Notes: generated by a model from the sequence alone, not told the origin. A DNA stretch of 64,000 bases from Streptomyces hyderabadensis (GCF_020404845.1 NZ_JAIOJZ010000027.1:50293-114292); one strand, 5' to 3'. Shown: positions 1 to 9,216, counted from the first letter of the stretch. Numbers and translations: made by a program.

Positions 1-119
1 ACAGGGAACACAGGGGGACGGCGGCTCAGCGGTTCACGGATTGGGTCGCCTGGACCGTGACGGCGGCGAGCGCGGCGGCAATGGGCAAAGAGCGGCGCTT
101 CACAGTGGACTCCCCGTGA
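1..119 (+). CDS. possible 3' end of an upstream gene (partial)
   Basis: Reading frame 3 is open from the left edge to a TGA at 117-119 and encodes about 38 residues ending in RRFTVDSP. Nearly all its codons end in G or C, which is the pattern of real coding sequence in this genome. No domain can be recognised in so short a piece. It could be chance, because high GC keeps frames open. Confidence 0.35.
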   Translation, partial: REHRGTAAQRFTDWVAWTVTAASAAAMGKERRFTVDSP

Positions 120-244
120 GACAGAAGTGCGGTCGAGGCTACTGACGGTATCCGCGTGCTTCCCGGTTTCGCCAGCGTGAACCGGTTCAGGAATCGCTAC
201 CGTGCTCTGGACGCGCGAGAGGTCAGTGAGGGGCGAGGAGTCAC

Positions 245-877
245 GTGGCAGATGTCATATCCCGGAACGGGGCGGCCAGGTCTGACCTGGTGCGGTGGCT
301 GGCGTTCAGTCTGCTGTGCGCCGGGGGTTCGCTGGGGCTGTCCTGGCTGGGGCCCGTCGTGCCGCTTCCGACCGTGGTGCGTGGGGTCGGGGGTCTGCTC
401 GCGATTCTGATCCTTCCCCTGGCGTCGCTCCTGGTCCCGGTACTCCTGCTGCGCCGGGTGCCGCGCAAGAAGCGGAAGGTGGCCTGGCAGTTGATCGTGC
501 CGCCGATCGCCGGGGTTGCCCTGGGAGTCCTCGGTACGGTCGCCGGGGGCGCGACCGCCTTGGCGGACCGGGGCGTGTCCGCCGACGCCGTGGTCGTCAG
601 CGCGGACTACAGCAGCACCAACCACTGCGAACTGCGCACCGTCGACGGTCAGGACATCTCTCCCTCGCTCTCGGAGAGCGACGGCTGCCGTGACTCGACG
701 TCGAAGGGAGACGAACTGCGCGTGCGGTACGACCCCGAAGGCGTCGCGAGTCCCGACGACGGGCGCACCAGCTCCCACGGCGTGCTCCTCACGACGCTCT
801 TCGGGGCGGCCGTCGTGATGGGCACGTGGGGCGGCGTGCGGCAGAGCCGGTGGGATCGAGCGTATGACGGAGTATGA
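245..877 (+). CDS. small membrane protein, unknown function
   Basis: This 210-residue protein starts at a GTG preceded by a GGGGCGAGGAG ribosome binding site. Residues about 15-75 form two hydrophobic segments separated by a short loop, followed by a basic RKKRK stretch and a third hydrophobic segment at about 80-105. The rest (about 110-185) has two cysteines and an acidic serine-rich region and could be an extracytoplasmic DUF3592-like fold, with a last hydrophobic stretch near the end. The gene converges on the next one at 961. I do not recognise a specific function. Confidence 0.75.
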   Translation: MADVISRNGAARSDLVRWLAFSLLCAGGSLGLSWLGPVVPLPTVVRGVGGLLAILILPLASLLVPVLLLRRVPRKKRKVAWQLIVPPIAGVALGVLGTVAGGATALADRGVSADAVVVSADYSSTNHCELRTVDGQDISPSLSESDGCRDSTSKGDELRVRYDPEGVASPDDGRTSSHGVLLTTLFGAAVVMGTWGGVRQSRWDRAYDGV

Positions 878-960
878 GCGCCTGCGGAGGCTGCGCAAGC
901 AAGGCAGGGGGAAGAGACGCGCCGCCCGCAGTCAGCGACGACCCGCCCGGCCGGCCCCCC

Positions 961-1845
961 TCACCCGAAGGCCCCCTTCGGCACCTCCACCGTCCGGAAG
1001 CTCACCCACCGTCCCAGCCACTCCCACCGCACCGCGCACCCGAACAGCAGGAACGGCGCCGGCACCCCCACCACCGCGACCGCCCACCCCGGCAGCACCC
1101 AGCCCAGTTGGGACACGCACAGGCAGCAGAGGAAGACGGCCGCGCCCGTGCGGGCGAATGTGCGCGCCGTGGCAGTCGTCGTGCGGCCTGCGGCGGGCGA
1201 CGGTTGCAGGCGGCCCGCGACGACGTAGCCCAGGGCCGCGCCCGCGTGCAGTCCCCACAGGACGCCGCCGGGCAGGACGAGGGCGGGCGCGCCCGAGGCC
1301 GGGAGACGGAAGCCGAGTCCGCAGGCCAGGCCCACGACGGCACCGGCCAGCACACTGGTGAGGACGACGACGCCCGACACGTGACCGCGCACCTGCTCGC
1401 CCAGGGTCTCCTCGGGCCGCACCGTACGGAAGACCGCTCCCGAGACCACCGCGTACACCGGCGTGCCGAGCACCAGCCCGATCGCCGCGCCGAAGACGCC
1501 GCCGCTCCTGCCGGGACCGTCGCTCGCGGGGAACAGCCCTTCCGCCTGCCACGCCACCGGGACCAGAAGCAGCACGAAGAGCCAATAGCAGGCCAGCAGG
1601 GCCCAGCCCGCGCCGATCCGCGCCCCGCGCCTTCGCGCCACCGGTGTCTGCAGCAGTCCGGCCACGGGCAGGACGATCAGGGCCCAGGCGAAGATGACGG
1701 CCTCGCCGGTCCGGTCCCGTTCCTCGGCCTTCGTCCGGGCCCACTCGTACAGCTCCGGCCGGGACACCGCCACGAGCACGGTGAGCGCGAGCGCGATCAC
1801 GCCCGCGGTGACGCCCGCCGCACCGCGCAGTCGCAGGTCTGTCAT
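961..1845 (-). CDS. multi-pass membrane protein, unknown function
   Basis: This 294-residue protein starts MTDLRLRG and is hydrophobic along most of its length, with about six to eight predicted membrane spans. No catalytic motif is visible. It is convergent with the gene ending at 877 and lies downstream of another minus-strand membrane protein at 1969-2865, with which it may be co-transcribed across about 120 bases. Function is unknown. Confidence 0.7.
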   Translation of the reverse strand: MTDLRLRGAAGVTAGVIALALTVLVAVSRPELYEWARTKAEERDRTGEAVIFAWALIVLPVAGLLQTPVARRRGARIGAGWALLACYWLFVLLLVPVAWQAEGLFPASDGPGRSGGVFGAAIGLVLGTPVYAVVSGAVFRTVRPEETLGEQVRGHVSGVVVLTSVLAGAVVGLACGLGFRLPASGAPALVLPGGVLWGLHAGAALGYVVAGRLQPSPAAGRTTTATARTFARTGAAVFLCCLCVSQLGWVLPGWAVAVVGVPAPFLLFGCAVRWEWLGRWVSFRTVEVPKGAFG

Positions 1846-1968
1846 GACCTCAACCCAGCTTTCCGTTCCGCGCCTTCACCACCGCAGGCGAGAACAGGGA
1901 GTAGCGGGCTGGCGATGTGGGGCGGTGCATGGGTGCTCCGTTGGTCCGTGGGCGGGTGGGGAGAGGGA

Positions 1969-2865
1969 TCAGTCGCCGTCGATCAGTCGGCGCAGCTGCG
2001 GGGACAGCTCCGGTACGCGCGCGCCCGCTGCCTGCGCCGCCTCCAGGGCCCTGATGTACTCCAGGGCCTGCTCGCGCAACTCCTCCTTCTCCCGGCCCTG
2101 GCGACGGCCCGCCAGCCAGACGAGGACGGCCACGGGGACGAGGACGAGTGCCGCGTAGCCGATCGCGGTGCCCGTGGTGGCGGCCCAGATCGCGCCGCCC
2201 GCGCCGGCGAGGACCAGGAGGCAGCCCGTCTCGTCGTGCCAGCCGCCCGCGTCCGCCATGTGCTCGTAGTACGCGACGGCCGAGGGCTTCGGCGGTACGG
2301 ACGCGGACACGGGTGTGGCGGCGGAGGTGGATGCCGGTGAGGCCGGCGATGCCGCCGACGGCGTCGAAGGGGCCACCTCCGGATACGTCGGGATCGGCGC
2401 CGCCCCCTTCCCGCCCCCGCTCGTCGTGCGGCCCTCCAGCCACGGTGGTATGTGCGCCAGCGGGATGCCGTGGGCGCGGGCGATGCCGAGGACCTCGCGG
2501 TAGCCGTCGAGGGGGCCGGAGCGCAGAGCGCGCTTCCAGTGGGTGCGCGCGTGGACGACCAGGGCCACGCCGACGACCGTCAGGGCGGCCGCGGCACCCA
2601 GTACGGGGAACAGGTGCGCGTCCAAGGCCGGGGACATCGGTATCCCGAACGGCAGGAACAGGCCCGCCATCAGTGCCAGCAGGCCCAGCCAGGCCGCCGG
2701 TCGGCGCTGCTCCGACTCCAGGGCCTTCCGGCGTTCCGTCAGCAGCGCGGTCACGGCCGCGTCGTCGGTGTAGTCGACGCCGTGGCGAGCGCCGATGTCC
2801 CGCGCGGCCTTCCGTACCCGGGCGTCGGACCGCAACGCCGCCCCGCTCACTGGAAGCAGACTCAT
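1969..2865 (-). CDS. membrane protein, unknown function
   Basis: The start is placed at the ATG at 2865 (MSLLPVSG), because a strong GGGGGGACGG ribosome binding site lies just before it; an upstream GTG would add 13 residues. The protein has about 298 residues. Residues about 10-60 are charged and helical, two hydrophobic spans follow at about 60-115, and a low-complexity Pro/Ser/Ala stretch lies near the middle. A further hydrophobic pair comes before a charged C-terminal helix. The two paired hydrophobic segments suggest an integral membrane protein. It is divergent from the pilus operon. Function is unknown. Confidence 0.7.
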   Translation of the reverse strand: MSLLPVSGAALRSDARVRKAARDIGARHGVDYTDDAAVTALLTERRKALESEQRRPAAWLGLLALMAGLFLPFGIPMSPALDAHLFPVLGAAAALTVVGVALVVHARTHWKRALRSGPLDGYREVLGIARAHGIPLAHIPPWLEGRTTSGGGKGAAPIPTYPEVAPSTPSAASPASPASTSAATPVSASVPPKPSAVAYYEHMADAGGWHDETGCLLVLAGAGGAIWAATTGTAIGYAALVLVPVAVLVWLAGRRQGREKEELREQALEYIRALEAAQAAGARVPELSPQLRRLIDGD

Positions 2866-3367
2866 CCGTCCCCCCCCGATGCCCTCTCCGTACGGGCCCG
2901 TCACTGATACGAGCGAAGATCATGGCACGGGCCGTCGGGTCCCCCGTGAGTGAATCGTGCAGGACCCATGGGCGCTCCGTGACGAACGGCACGCGGACGG
3001 TGTCCGGGACTGGTCGTTCCGGATTCGCGCGCGCACAGTGGGAGGGGCTGCTCGACGGGGCGTGCTCAACGGGGTTGCGGCAGTGCGAAGTTGCAGATGA
3101 GTAAGGGCGGGCGGGGTGTCGCGCAGGGGGTGGGCATGCCTTGAGGGGCTTATGTGCGGCTGATACGGTGCGATGGCTTGACACTCGCCTTACTGCTGGT
3201 TATTCGCCCAGGTCGGGCGGGTGCGTCAGGGGATGCCCCGGGACGTCAAAGGTCGGGCGGGCACGAGTGAAGTGTCCGAAATTGCAGGTACTTCTGCGTA
3301 CTTGGGTGATCGGCGCCCAAGTGCGCACGTGGCAGACAATTTTCTTGGTTGTACGGGGAGCGGTTGC
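2866..3367 (+). other. 502-base intergenic region before the Tad operon
   Basis: This stretch separates the divergent gene at 2865 from the CpaB-like gene at 3368. It holds two direct copies of GGTCGGGCGGG near 3212 and 3249, an inverted repeat at 3300-3322, and a GGGGAG ribosome binding site just before 3368. The frame of the pilus gene is open upstream to 3221, but the extension shows no protein-like pattern. No convincing -35/-10 pair was identified. Confidence 0.6.
3300..3322. promoter_or_regulatory. inverted repeat upstream of Tad operon
   Basis: ACTTGGG at 3300-3306 and CCCAAGT at 3316-3322 form perfect 7-base arms around a 9-base spacer. It lies about 45 bases before the first pilus gene, so it could be a protein-binding operator or a leader hairpin. 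No regulator can be assigned from sequence alone. Confidence 0.35.
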
Positions 3368-4090
3368 GTGAAGATCCAGGAGCGTACGGGGGCGGGCGCG
3401 GGACGTTCCGCGGCTCCGGCTCAGCCGTCGGTCGGTGACCGGCTTCCCAGCCCCCCTCGCGAGCGCAAACCGGCGCTGGCCGCGCTGGCGGTGCTGCTGA
3501 TCCTGGTGGGCGCGCTGGGCGCGACGATGCTGGTGCTGAGGGCCGGGGACCGGGTGGAGGCCATCCAGTTGACGGCCGACGTCAAGGCCGGTGATTCCAT
3601 CACGCAGGACAACATCAAGTCCGTCATGGTGAACGACGACTCCGGCGCCAACTTCGTCGCCTGGTCCCAGCGCGAGAGCCTGATGAAGCTCCAGGCCAGG
3701 TCCACCCTCTACAAGGGCACGGTGGTCGTCGGCGAGATGTTCGCCGACAAGTCCGGCATGGAGCAGGGCAAGGCCACGGTCGGCGTCTCCCTCAAGGAGG
3801 GCCAGTACCCGAAGGGCCTGGAATCGGGCGACAACGTCGCCGTCTACCGCGTCGGCACCAAGACCTCCGGCGGCGGCGACCAGGACGGCGGTGCCTCCGG
3901 TTCGGCCGGTGCCGACAGCTCGCTGCTGGTCGAGCGCGCGGTGGTGGAGTCCGCCGGCGCCGGCTCCAGCGACGGCATCACCAGCACCAACCTGCCCGTC
4001 ACGCTGACCGTCGACGCCGACGACGCCGCGGCCCTGGCGCAGGCCGCGTCCGCCGGCGAGGTCGCCGTCGTCCTCATCCCCGGCAACTAG
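3368..4090 (+). CDS. SAF-domain pilus assembly protein (CpaB/RcpC-like)
   Basis: The GTG at 3368 follows GGGGAGCGG and gives a 240-residue protein. A proline- and arginine-rich cytoplasmic segment is followed by a single membrane span (about residues 38-58, ALAALAVLLILVGALGATM) and then a SAF-like domain beginning IQLTADVKAGDSITQDNIK. Family members help assemble or guide Flp/Tad pili on the outer face of the membrane. A Gly/Ser-rich loop (GGGDQDGGASGSAGAD) interrupts the C-terminal half. It is the first gene of the Tad operon and ends 17 bases before the CpaE-like ATPase. Confidence 0.8.
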   Translation: MKIQERTGAGAGRSAAPAQPSVGDRLPSPPRERKPALAALAVLLILVGALGATMLVLRAGDRVEAIQLTADVKAGDSITQDNIKSVMVNDDSGANFVAWSQRESLMKLQARSTLYKGTVVVGEMFADKSGMEQGKATVGVSLKEGQYPKGLESGDNVAVYRVGTKTSGGGDQDGGASGSAGADSSLLVERAVVESAGAGSSDGITSTNLPVTLTVDADDAAALAQAASAGEVAVVLIPGN

Positions 4091-4107
4091 AAGGCGACGA
4101 AGAAGCC

Positions 4108-5004
4108 ATGGCCCTCATCGCCCTCGCCGCCGACAAGGGTTCCCCCGGCGTCACCACCGCGGCCGTCGCCCTCGCGGCGGTCTGGCCGCGCCGGGTGCTG
4201 CTCGCCGAGACCGACCCGGCGGGCGGCGACCTGGTGTACCGGTCGGCCGCCGCGCACGGCGGTCCGCTGAACCCGAACACCGGCATGCTGTCGATCGCCG
4301 CCACCGCCCGCCGCGGCCTGGTGCCCGACCAGCTCTGGGACCACGTACAGCCGCTCAGCGGCGGTCTCGAAGTCCTCGTCGGACTCGGCATCTCCGAGCA
4401 GGCCGCCGGGCTCGCCGGGCTGTGGCCCACCCTGGGCCGGGCCTTCGCCGCCCTCGGCGACTCCCCGAACGCGCCCGCCGACGTCATCGCCGACTGCGGC
4501 CGGATCAGCGGGGACTCCCCGGCCACCGAACTCTTCCCGCACGCCGCCCTGGTGCTGCTGCTCTCCCGCACCGAGCCGGAGGCCATCGCCCGGGTGCGGG
4601 ACCGCGCCGCCGCGCTGTCCAACAAGCTGCACGGCGGAGCGCGCGGGGCATCGAGCCTCGGCCTGCCGTTGATCGGCGTCGTCCTGGTCGCCGACACCAA
4701 CAACGCGGCCAAGCTGTCCGGCCAGGTCAACGACATGCTGGTGCACGCCCAGACCGGCGCCCGCGTGGTCGGCACCATCGCCGACGACCCCGCCGGGGCC
4801 GAGCAGCTGGCCGGGCGCAGGCGCGGGCGGCTGGAGAAGTCGCTGCTCGTCCGCTCGGCCCGCAAGGTCGCCTCGGATCTGTACCAGCAGTTCGGCGCCG
4901 CCTGGTCCATGCCCAGCACCGGCCCGGCCGGTCACGCCGGCCCCGGTGCCGCGGGCCACGCAGGCCCGGCCGGCATGTCCGGCCACGCGGGGGCCGGCCG
5001 ATGA
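4108..5004 (+). CDS. ParA/MinD-like ATPase, CpaE/TadZ-like
   Basis: This 298-residue protein begins with a deviant Walker A region, DKGSPGVTTAAVALA (about residues 9-23), and an ETDPAGGDL switch motif (about 34-42), as in the ParA/MinD superfamily. CpaE/TadZ proteins of this class position the Tad pilus machine at the membrane. The C-terminus is a low-complexity tail of repeated GHAGPG-type units. The stop overlaps the ATG of the secretion ATPase by four bases, which indicates translational coupling. Assignment as TadZ rests on the fold and context. Confidence 0.8.
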   Translation: MALIALAADKGSPGVTTAAVALAAVWPRRVLLAETDPAGGDLVYRSAAAHGGPLNPNTGMLSIAATARRGLVPDQLWDHVQPLSGGLEVLVGLGISEQAAGLAGLWPTLGRAFAALGDSPNAPADVIADCGRISGDSPATELFPHAALVLLLSRTEPEAIARVRDRAAALSNKLHGGARGASSLGLPLIGVVLVADTNNAAKLSGQVNDMLVHAQTGARVVGTIADDPAGAEQLAGRRRGRLEKSLLVRSARKVASDLYQQFGAAWSMPSTGPAGHAGPGAAGHAGPAGMSGHAGAGR

Positions 5005-6308
5005 CCGCTGTCGACCACTCGTTGGTCAAGCGGTTCCGGCAGGACGCCGGTGACCGCATCGCCGAGCAGCGCCGCCAGGACCAGGTCGCCGGCGTCACGC
5101 CGATGTCCACCGAGGACGAACGGCACTACGCCCGCGCCGTCATCGCGCAGATACTCGAGGAGTACGCCCGCGCCGAGATCAACGCCGGGCGTACGCCGCT
5201 GGACGCGGAGACGGAGGAGGCGTACGCGGCCGCCGTGCACGCCGCGCTCTTCGGCGTCGGGCGGCTCCAGCCGCTGCTCGACGACCCCGAGGTCGAGAAC
5301 ATCGACATCAACGGCTGCGACCACGTCTTCGTCGGCTACTCCGACGGGCGCGAGGTGCGCGGCGAGCCGGTCGCCGAGACCGACGAGGAACTCATCGAGC
5401 TGATCCAGATCCTCGGCGCCTACTCGGGCCTGTCCTCCCGCCCCTTCGACTCCGCCAACCCGCAGCTGGACCTCAGGCTGCCGGACGGTTCGCGTCTGTC
5501 GGCGGTCATGGACGTCGCCCGGCGCCCGGCGCTCTCCATCCGCCGCGCCCGCCTGGGCAAGGTCTTCATCTCCGACCTGGTCGGCAACGGCACCCTCACC
5601 CCCGAGCTGGGCCACTTCCTGGCCTGCGCGGTCCGGGCCCGCAAGAACATCATGATCGCGGGCGCCACCAACGCCGGAAAGACGACCCTGCTGCGCGCCC
5701 TCGCCAACGAGATCCCGCCGCACGAGCGGCTGATCACCGTGGAACGCGCGCTGGAGCTGGGCCTCGACACCTTCCCCGAACTCCACCCCAACGTGGTGGC
5801 GTTCGAGGAGCGGCTGCCCAACTCCGAGGGCCAGGGCGCCATCAGCATGGCGGAACTGGTCCGCCGTTCGCTGCGTATGAACCCCTCCCGCGTCATCGTC
5901 GGCGAGGTGCTCGGCGACGAGATCGTCACCATGCTGAACGCGATGTCGCAGGGCAACGACGGCTCGCTCTCCACGATCCACGCCAACAGCTCGCACGAGG
6001 TCTTCAACCGCATCTCCACGTACGCTCTCCAGGCGACCGAGCGGCTGCCGATCGAGGCCAGCCAGATGCTGGTGGCCGGCGCCGTCAACTTCGTCGTCTT
6101 CGTGCAGCGGCGCAACGACTTCCAGAGCGGCGGCCGCCTCCAGCGCATGGTCACCTCGGTCCGCGAGGTCAACGGCGTCGACGGCCGGGTGCTGTCCAGC
6201 GAGGTGTTCGCCGAGACGCCCGACGGCCAGGTGGTCCCGCACGCCCCCATCGCCTGCCTGGAGGAACTCATCGCCTACGGCTACCGGCCCAACGGAACGT
6301 GGGGGTGA
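5001..6308 (+). CDS. Tad secretion ATPase CpaF/TadA
   Basis: The ATG at 5001 overlaps the previous stop and gives a 435-residue protein. It has the N-terminal domain of the type II/IV secretion ATPases and a Walker A GATNAGKTTL (about residues 221-230). A Walker B-type VIVGEVLGDE (about 297-306) and the His box GNDGSLSTIHANS (about 318-330) follow. CpaF/TadA hexamers power pilin polymerisation at the cytoplasmic face. Length and motifs are normal for the family. It is followed after 7 bases by tadB. Confidence 0.93.
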   Translation: MTAVDHSLVKRFRQDAGDRIAEQRRQDQVAGVTPMSTEDERHYARAVIAQILEEYARAEINAGRTPLDAETEEAYAAAVHAALFGVGRLQPLLDDPEVENIDINGCDHVFVGYSDGREVRGEPVAETDEELIELIQILGAYSGLSSRPFDSANPQLDLRLPDGSRLSAVMDVARRPALSIRRARLGKVFISDLVGNGTLTPELGHFLACAVRARKNIMIAGATNAGKTTLLRALANEIPPHERLITVERALELGLDTFPELHPNVVAFEERLPNSEGQGAISMAELVRRSLRMNPSRVIVGEVLGDEIVTMLNAMSQGNDGSLSTIHANSSHEVFNRISTYALQATERLPIEASQMLVAGAVNFVVFVQRRNDFQSGGRLQRMVTSVREVNGVDGRVLSSEVFAETPDGQVVPHAPIACLEELIAYGYRPNGTWG

Positions 6309-6315
6309 GGGGGAC

Positions 6316-7377
6316 ATGGAGATGACCACACTCGCGGCGCTGGACTCGCTCGGCTCCATGGGTGGACTGTTCTCGACCACCGTCCTGTACGCGCTCGGCT
6401 GCGGTGTCGCCGTCGGCGGCGGCCTCGCCCTCTTCCTCGTCGCCGTACGCGGACTGCCCGCCAAGCCCGAGCACGAGAAGCGGCAGGCCAGCGAGCGCGT
6501 CAACGAGCTGATCCGCTGGGCGGGCCGGCGCGGTTCCGCGGCGGCCCTGGTCGGCCTCGTCGTCCTGCTGCTGACCCGCTGGACGGTGCTCGGCATCGCG
6601 GCCGGCGTCCTGGTCTTCTTCTGGGACCGCCTGTTCGGCGGTGCCGCCGAGGAACGCGCCGCCATGAAGCGGGTCGAGGCGCTCGCCTCCTGGACCGAGT
6701 CGCTGCGCGACACCATCGCGGGCGCGGTCGGCCTGGAGCAGGCCATCCCGGCCTCCGCCCGCGCCGCCGCGCCGGTACTCCGCCCCCACCTGGACGCCCT
6801 GGTCGACCGGCTGCGCTCGCGCACCCCGCTGCCCGACGCGCTCCAGCACCTCGCCGACGAGATCGACGACGCCTCCGCCGACATCATCGTCGCGGCGCTG
6901 ATCCTCAACGCGCGGCTGCGCGGCCCGGGTCTGCGGCAGGTCCTCGGCGCGCTCGCCAAGTCGGCGCGCGAGGAGGTCGACATGCGCCAGCGCGTGATGG
7001 CGCAGCGCGCCTCGACCCGCCGCTCGGTGCAGATCGTGGTCGCGGTGTCGGTGCTCTTCGTCCTCGGCCTGTCCATCTTCAACCGGGACTTCGTCGAGCC
7101 GTACGGCTCACCGGTCGGCCAGCTCGTGCTGGCCTGTGTGTGCGGGCTGTTCGCGCTGGGCTTCTGGTGGCTGCGCAAGCTGTCGACCATCGAGACGCCG
7201 GAACGCTTCCTGGTCCGGGACGGCTCCGACGTCCAGTTCGTGCGCCCCCGCACGCCGGGCCAGCCGGGCCACTCCGCCCAGCCGGGGCAGCCCGTACAGC
7301 GTCTGCCGCACCCGGCGCAGTCGGCGCAACCGGCGCAGCCGTCGGCGGCGTCTGGGGACGAGGGGGTGCGACGATGA
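6316..7377 (+). CDS. Tad inner-membrane platform protein TadB
   Basis: This 353-residue protein has hydrophobic spans at about residues 18-43 and 72-100, a T2SS F-like helical core (about 115-225) and two further spans near 235-290. This is the arrangement of TadB, which with TadC forms the membrane platform driven by the CpaF ATPase. The C-terminus (about 315-353) is a Gln/Pro-rich low-complexity tail, probably disordered. Its stop overlaps the ATG of the next gene. Confidence 0.88.
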   Translation: MEMTTLAALDSLGSMGGLFSTTVLYALGCGVAVGGGLALFLVAVRGLPAKPEHEKRQASERVNELIRWAGRRGSAAALVGLVVLLLTRWTVLGIAAGVLVFFWDRLFGGAAEERAAMKRVEALASWTESLRDTIAGAVGLEQAIPASARAAAPVLRPHLDALVDRLRSRTPLPDALQHLADEIDDASADIIVAALILNARLRGPGLRQVLGALAKSAREEVDMRQRVMAQRASTRRSVQIVVAVSVLFVLGLSIFNRDFVEPYGSPVGQLVLACVCGLFALGFWWLRKLSTIETPERFLVRDGSDVQFVRPRTPGQPGHSAQPGQPVQRLPHPAQSAQPAQPSAASGDEGVRR

Positions 7378-8294
7378 ACCTGACAATGCCGGTGCTGGTC
7401 GGTGCCGTCATCGGCCTGGGCATCTACGTCCTGGTCCGCGCTCTGATGCCGAGCAGGCGCAGTTCCATCCAGCAGGTCGCCCGGATCGACGCCATGCGGG
7501 CGCGCGGAGCGGCGTACGAGTCGTCCCGCGCGGCGCAGGACACCGGCCGGCTGGGCTCGCTGCGGGCCCAGGTCGGCGCCCGGGTCGCCGAGCTGTACCT
7601 CCAGCAGGGCTGGGAGCAGCGCTCGCTGCGCGCGGACCTGGCGGTGCTCGACCGCAGCTGGGAGAAGTTCCTGGCGACGAAGGCGCTGCTGGCCGCGGGC
7701 GGGCTGTTCTTCGGCCCGTTCCTGTTCGTGATCGTGTGGCAGCTCGGGTTCGGCGACAGCCCGGTCATCCCGGTCTGGCTGGCCCTGCTCTGCGCCGCGC
7801 TCTTCTTCTTCCTCCCCGACCTGGAGGTCCGCCGCGACGCCGCCGAGAAGCGCCGTGACCTGCGGCGGGTGATCGGCGCCTACCTGGACCTGGTCTCCAT
7901 GAGCCTGGCCGGCGGCCGCGGTCTGCCGGAGGCGCTGATGGCGGCGGCGGAGGTGTCGGACGGCTGGGCCACCCACCGCATCCGCAACGCCCTGGCCGAC
8001 GCGCGGATCACGGGCATCAGCCAGTGGCAGGCGCTGGGCCAGCTCGGTGAGGACCTGGGCGTCGAGGAACTCAAGGACCTCTCCGCCTCCCTCGCCCTGG
8101 TGGCGGACGACGGTGCCAAGGTCCGCGAGTCCCTCGCCTCCCGCGCCGAGACCATGCGCCACCGGGAACTCGCCGAGATCGAGGGCAGCGCGGGTGAGAA
8201 GTCCCAGTCGATGCTCGTGGCCCAGCTCCTGCTGTGCGCCGGGTTCCTGGTGTTCCTGATCTATCCGGCGGCGATGAGGGTGTTCCAGGTGTGA
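7374..8294 (+). CDS. Tad inner-membrane platform protein TadC
   Basis: The ATG at 7374 overlaps the tadB stop, giving 306 residues. There is an N-terminal membrane span and a hydrophobic pair near residues 102-146. The T2SS F-like domain contains LDLVSMSLAGGRGLPEALM (about 170-188), and the protein ends in a membrane span. TadC pairs with TadB in the pilus platform. The frame open upstream (from 7140) is inside tadB and was not used. Confidence 0.88.
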   Translation: MNLTMPVLVGAVIGLGIYVLVRALMPSRRSSIQQVARIDAMRARGAAYESSRAAQDTGRLGSLRAQVGARVAELYLQQGWEQRSLRADLAVLDRSWEKFLATKALLAAGGLFFGPFLFVIVWQLGFGDSPVIPVWLALLCAALFFFLPDLEVRRDAAEKRRDLRRVIGAYLDLVSMSLAGGRGLPEALMAAAEVSDGWATHRIRNALADARITGISQWQALGQLGEDLGVEELKDLSASLALVADDGAKVRESLASRAETMRHRELAEIEGSAGEKSQSMLVAQLLLCAGFLVFLIYPAAMRVFQV

Positions 8295-8383
8295 CGCGAC
8301 GTTCGACGCAGCCATCCCCGCCCCGATTCGACAGCTCCGAGCCGCTTCGCTCCCAGAACTGACACGAGAGGACAGAACCCACC

Positions 8384-8644
8384 ATGAACGGACGGAACTT
8401 CCGCACCGGCACCACGGGCATCGTGCCCGTCGACTTCCTGATCACCTTCCTGCGGGCCCGCGTGGACCGCGCCCGCTCCGGTGAACTGGACCGCGGCGCC
8501 TCCGCGGTCGAGTGGGTCATCATCTCCGCGGTCGTCGTCGCGATCGTCGGCGTGGTGGCCGCCATCATCAACGCCGCCCTCAGCGACGGCGCCAACAAGG
8601 TCGGCGACTGCATCAAGGGCGCGGACGCGGGCAAGACCTGCTGA
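8384..8644 (+). CDS. Flp-type pilin
   Basis: This 86-residue protein is preceded by GAGAGGACAG. It has an unusually long basic leader of about 38 residues, then a class III prepilin cleavage region RG-ASAVEW with glutamate at +5. A single hydrophobic helix (IISAVVVAIVGVVAAIINAAL) follows. The mature part is about 48 residues, as in Flp pilins, and ends with two cysteines (GDC and KTC) that could form a disulfide. It is expected to be cut by the prepilin peptidase at 26044. Confidence 0.85.
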   Translation: MNGRNFRTGTTGIVPVDFLITFLRARVDRARSGELDRGASAVEWVIISAVVVAIVGVVAAIINAALSDGANKVGDCIKGADAGKTC

Positions 8645-8652
8645 CCGGCCGT

Positions 8653-8676
8653 ACACGGCTACACGGCTACACGGCT
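8653..8676 (+). repeat. 8-base tandem repeat, three copies
   Basis: ACACGGCT occurs three times in direct succession in the gap between the pilin and TadE genes. It ends about 30 bases before the next GTG start. It may be slippage-prone or only neutral spacer sequence. Confidence 0.8.
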
Positions 8677-8706
8677 ATAGGGCCATACGGCGCTGACGGG
8701 GACGAC

Positions 8707-9216
8707 GTGACGGGACAGACGGGGACGAGGACGCCGGGCGCTGTGCGCGGCGTGCTCAAGGGCGTGCACAGACGGGCGCGCCGCAGGGTGGAGGTGGCGC
8801 GGGAGGCCGCGACCACCCGCGGCGACGACTCCGGCATGACCGCGATCGAGTTCGTGCTGCTCACTCCGGTCCTGTTCTTCATGATCTTCGCGACGGTGCA
8901 GTTCGGTCTGTACTTCTTCGCCGACCACGTGGCGCAGGCCGCGGCCCAGGCGGGCGCGCGCAAGGCCCGCGCGACGGCCGACGCCCAGCCCGGCGCGTGG
9001 CGGGGCGAGGCGCGGGACGTGGTCGACAGCTACATCCGCCAGCTCGGCCCGCAACTGGTCCTGTCCCCGGACGTGAAGATGCTCCAGCCGGAGCAGAACA
9101 CGGTCGGAGTGGAGATCACGGCCCGCATCCCCACGGTCTTCCCGGGCCTGGACCTGACGGTGCACGCCCAGTCGGCGGGCCCGGTCGAGCGTTTCGTGCC
9201 GGAGGGGGGCAACTAG
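8707..9216 (+). CDS. TadE-like pseudopilin
   Basis: The GTG at 8707 gives 169 residues; a GTG at 8743 is an alternative. After a basic leader comes the prepilin-like cleavage region SG-MTAIEF (about residues 42-48), with glutamate at +5. A hydrophobic helix VLLTPVLFFMIFATVQFGLYFF follows, which is the TadE signature. The mature part has the usual HVAQAAAQAGARKARA helix. It is a minor pilin or pseudopilin of the Tad pilus. It ends directly against the next start. Confidence 0.85.
   Translation: MTGQTGTRTPGAVRGVLKGVHRRARRRVEVAREAATTRGDDSGMTAIEFVLLTPVLFFMIFATVQFGLYFFADHVAQAAAQAGARKARATADAQPGAWRGEARDVVDSYIRQLGPQLVLSPDVKMLQPEQNTVGVEITARIPTVFPGLDLTVHAQSAGPVERFVPEGGN

Noticed and set aside
4932..8315. 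Minus-strand 1127-codon frame under the Tad operon
   Set aside because: It is antisense to five recognisable Tad genes and has no domain-like pattern.
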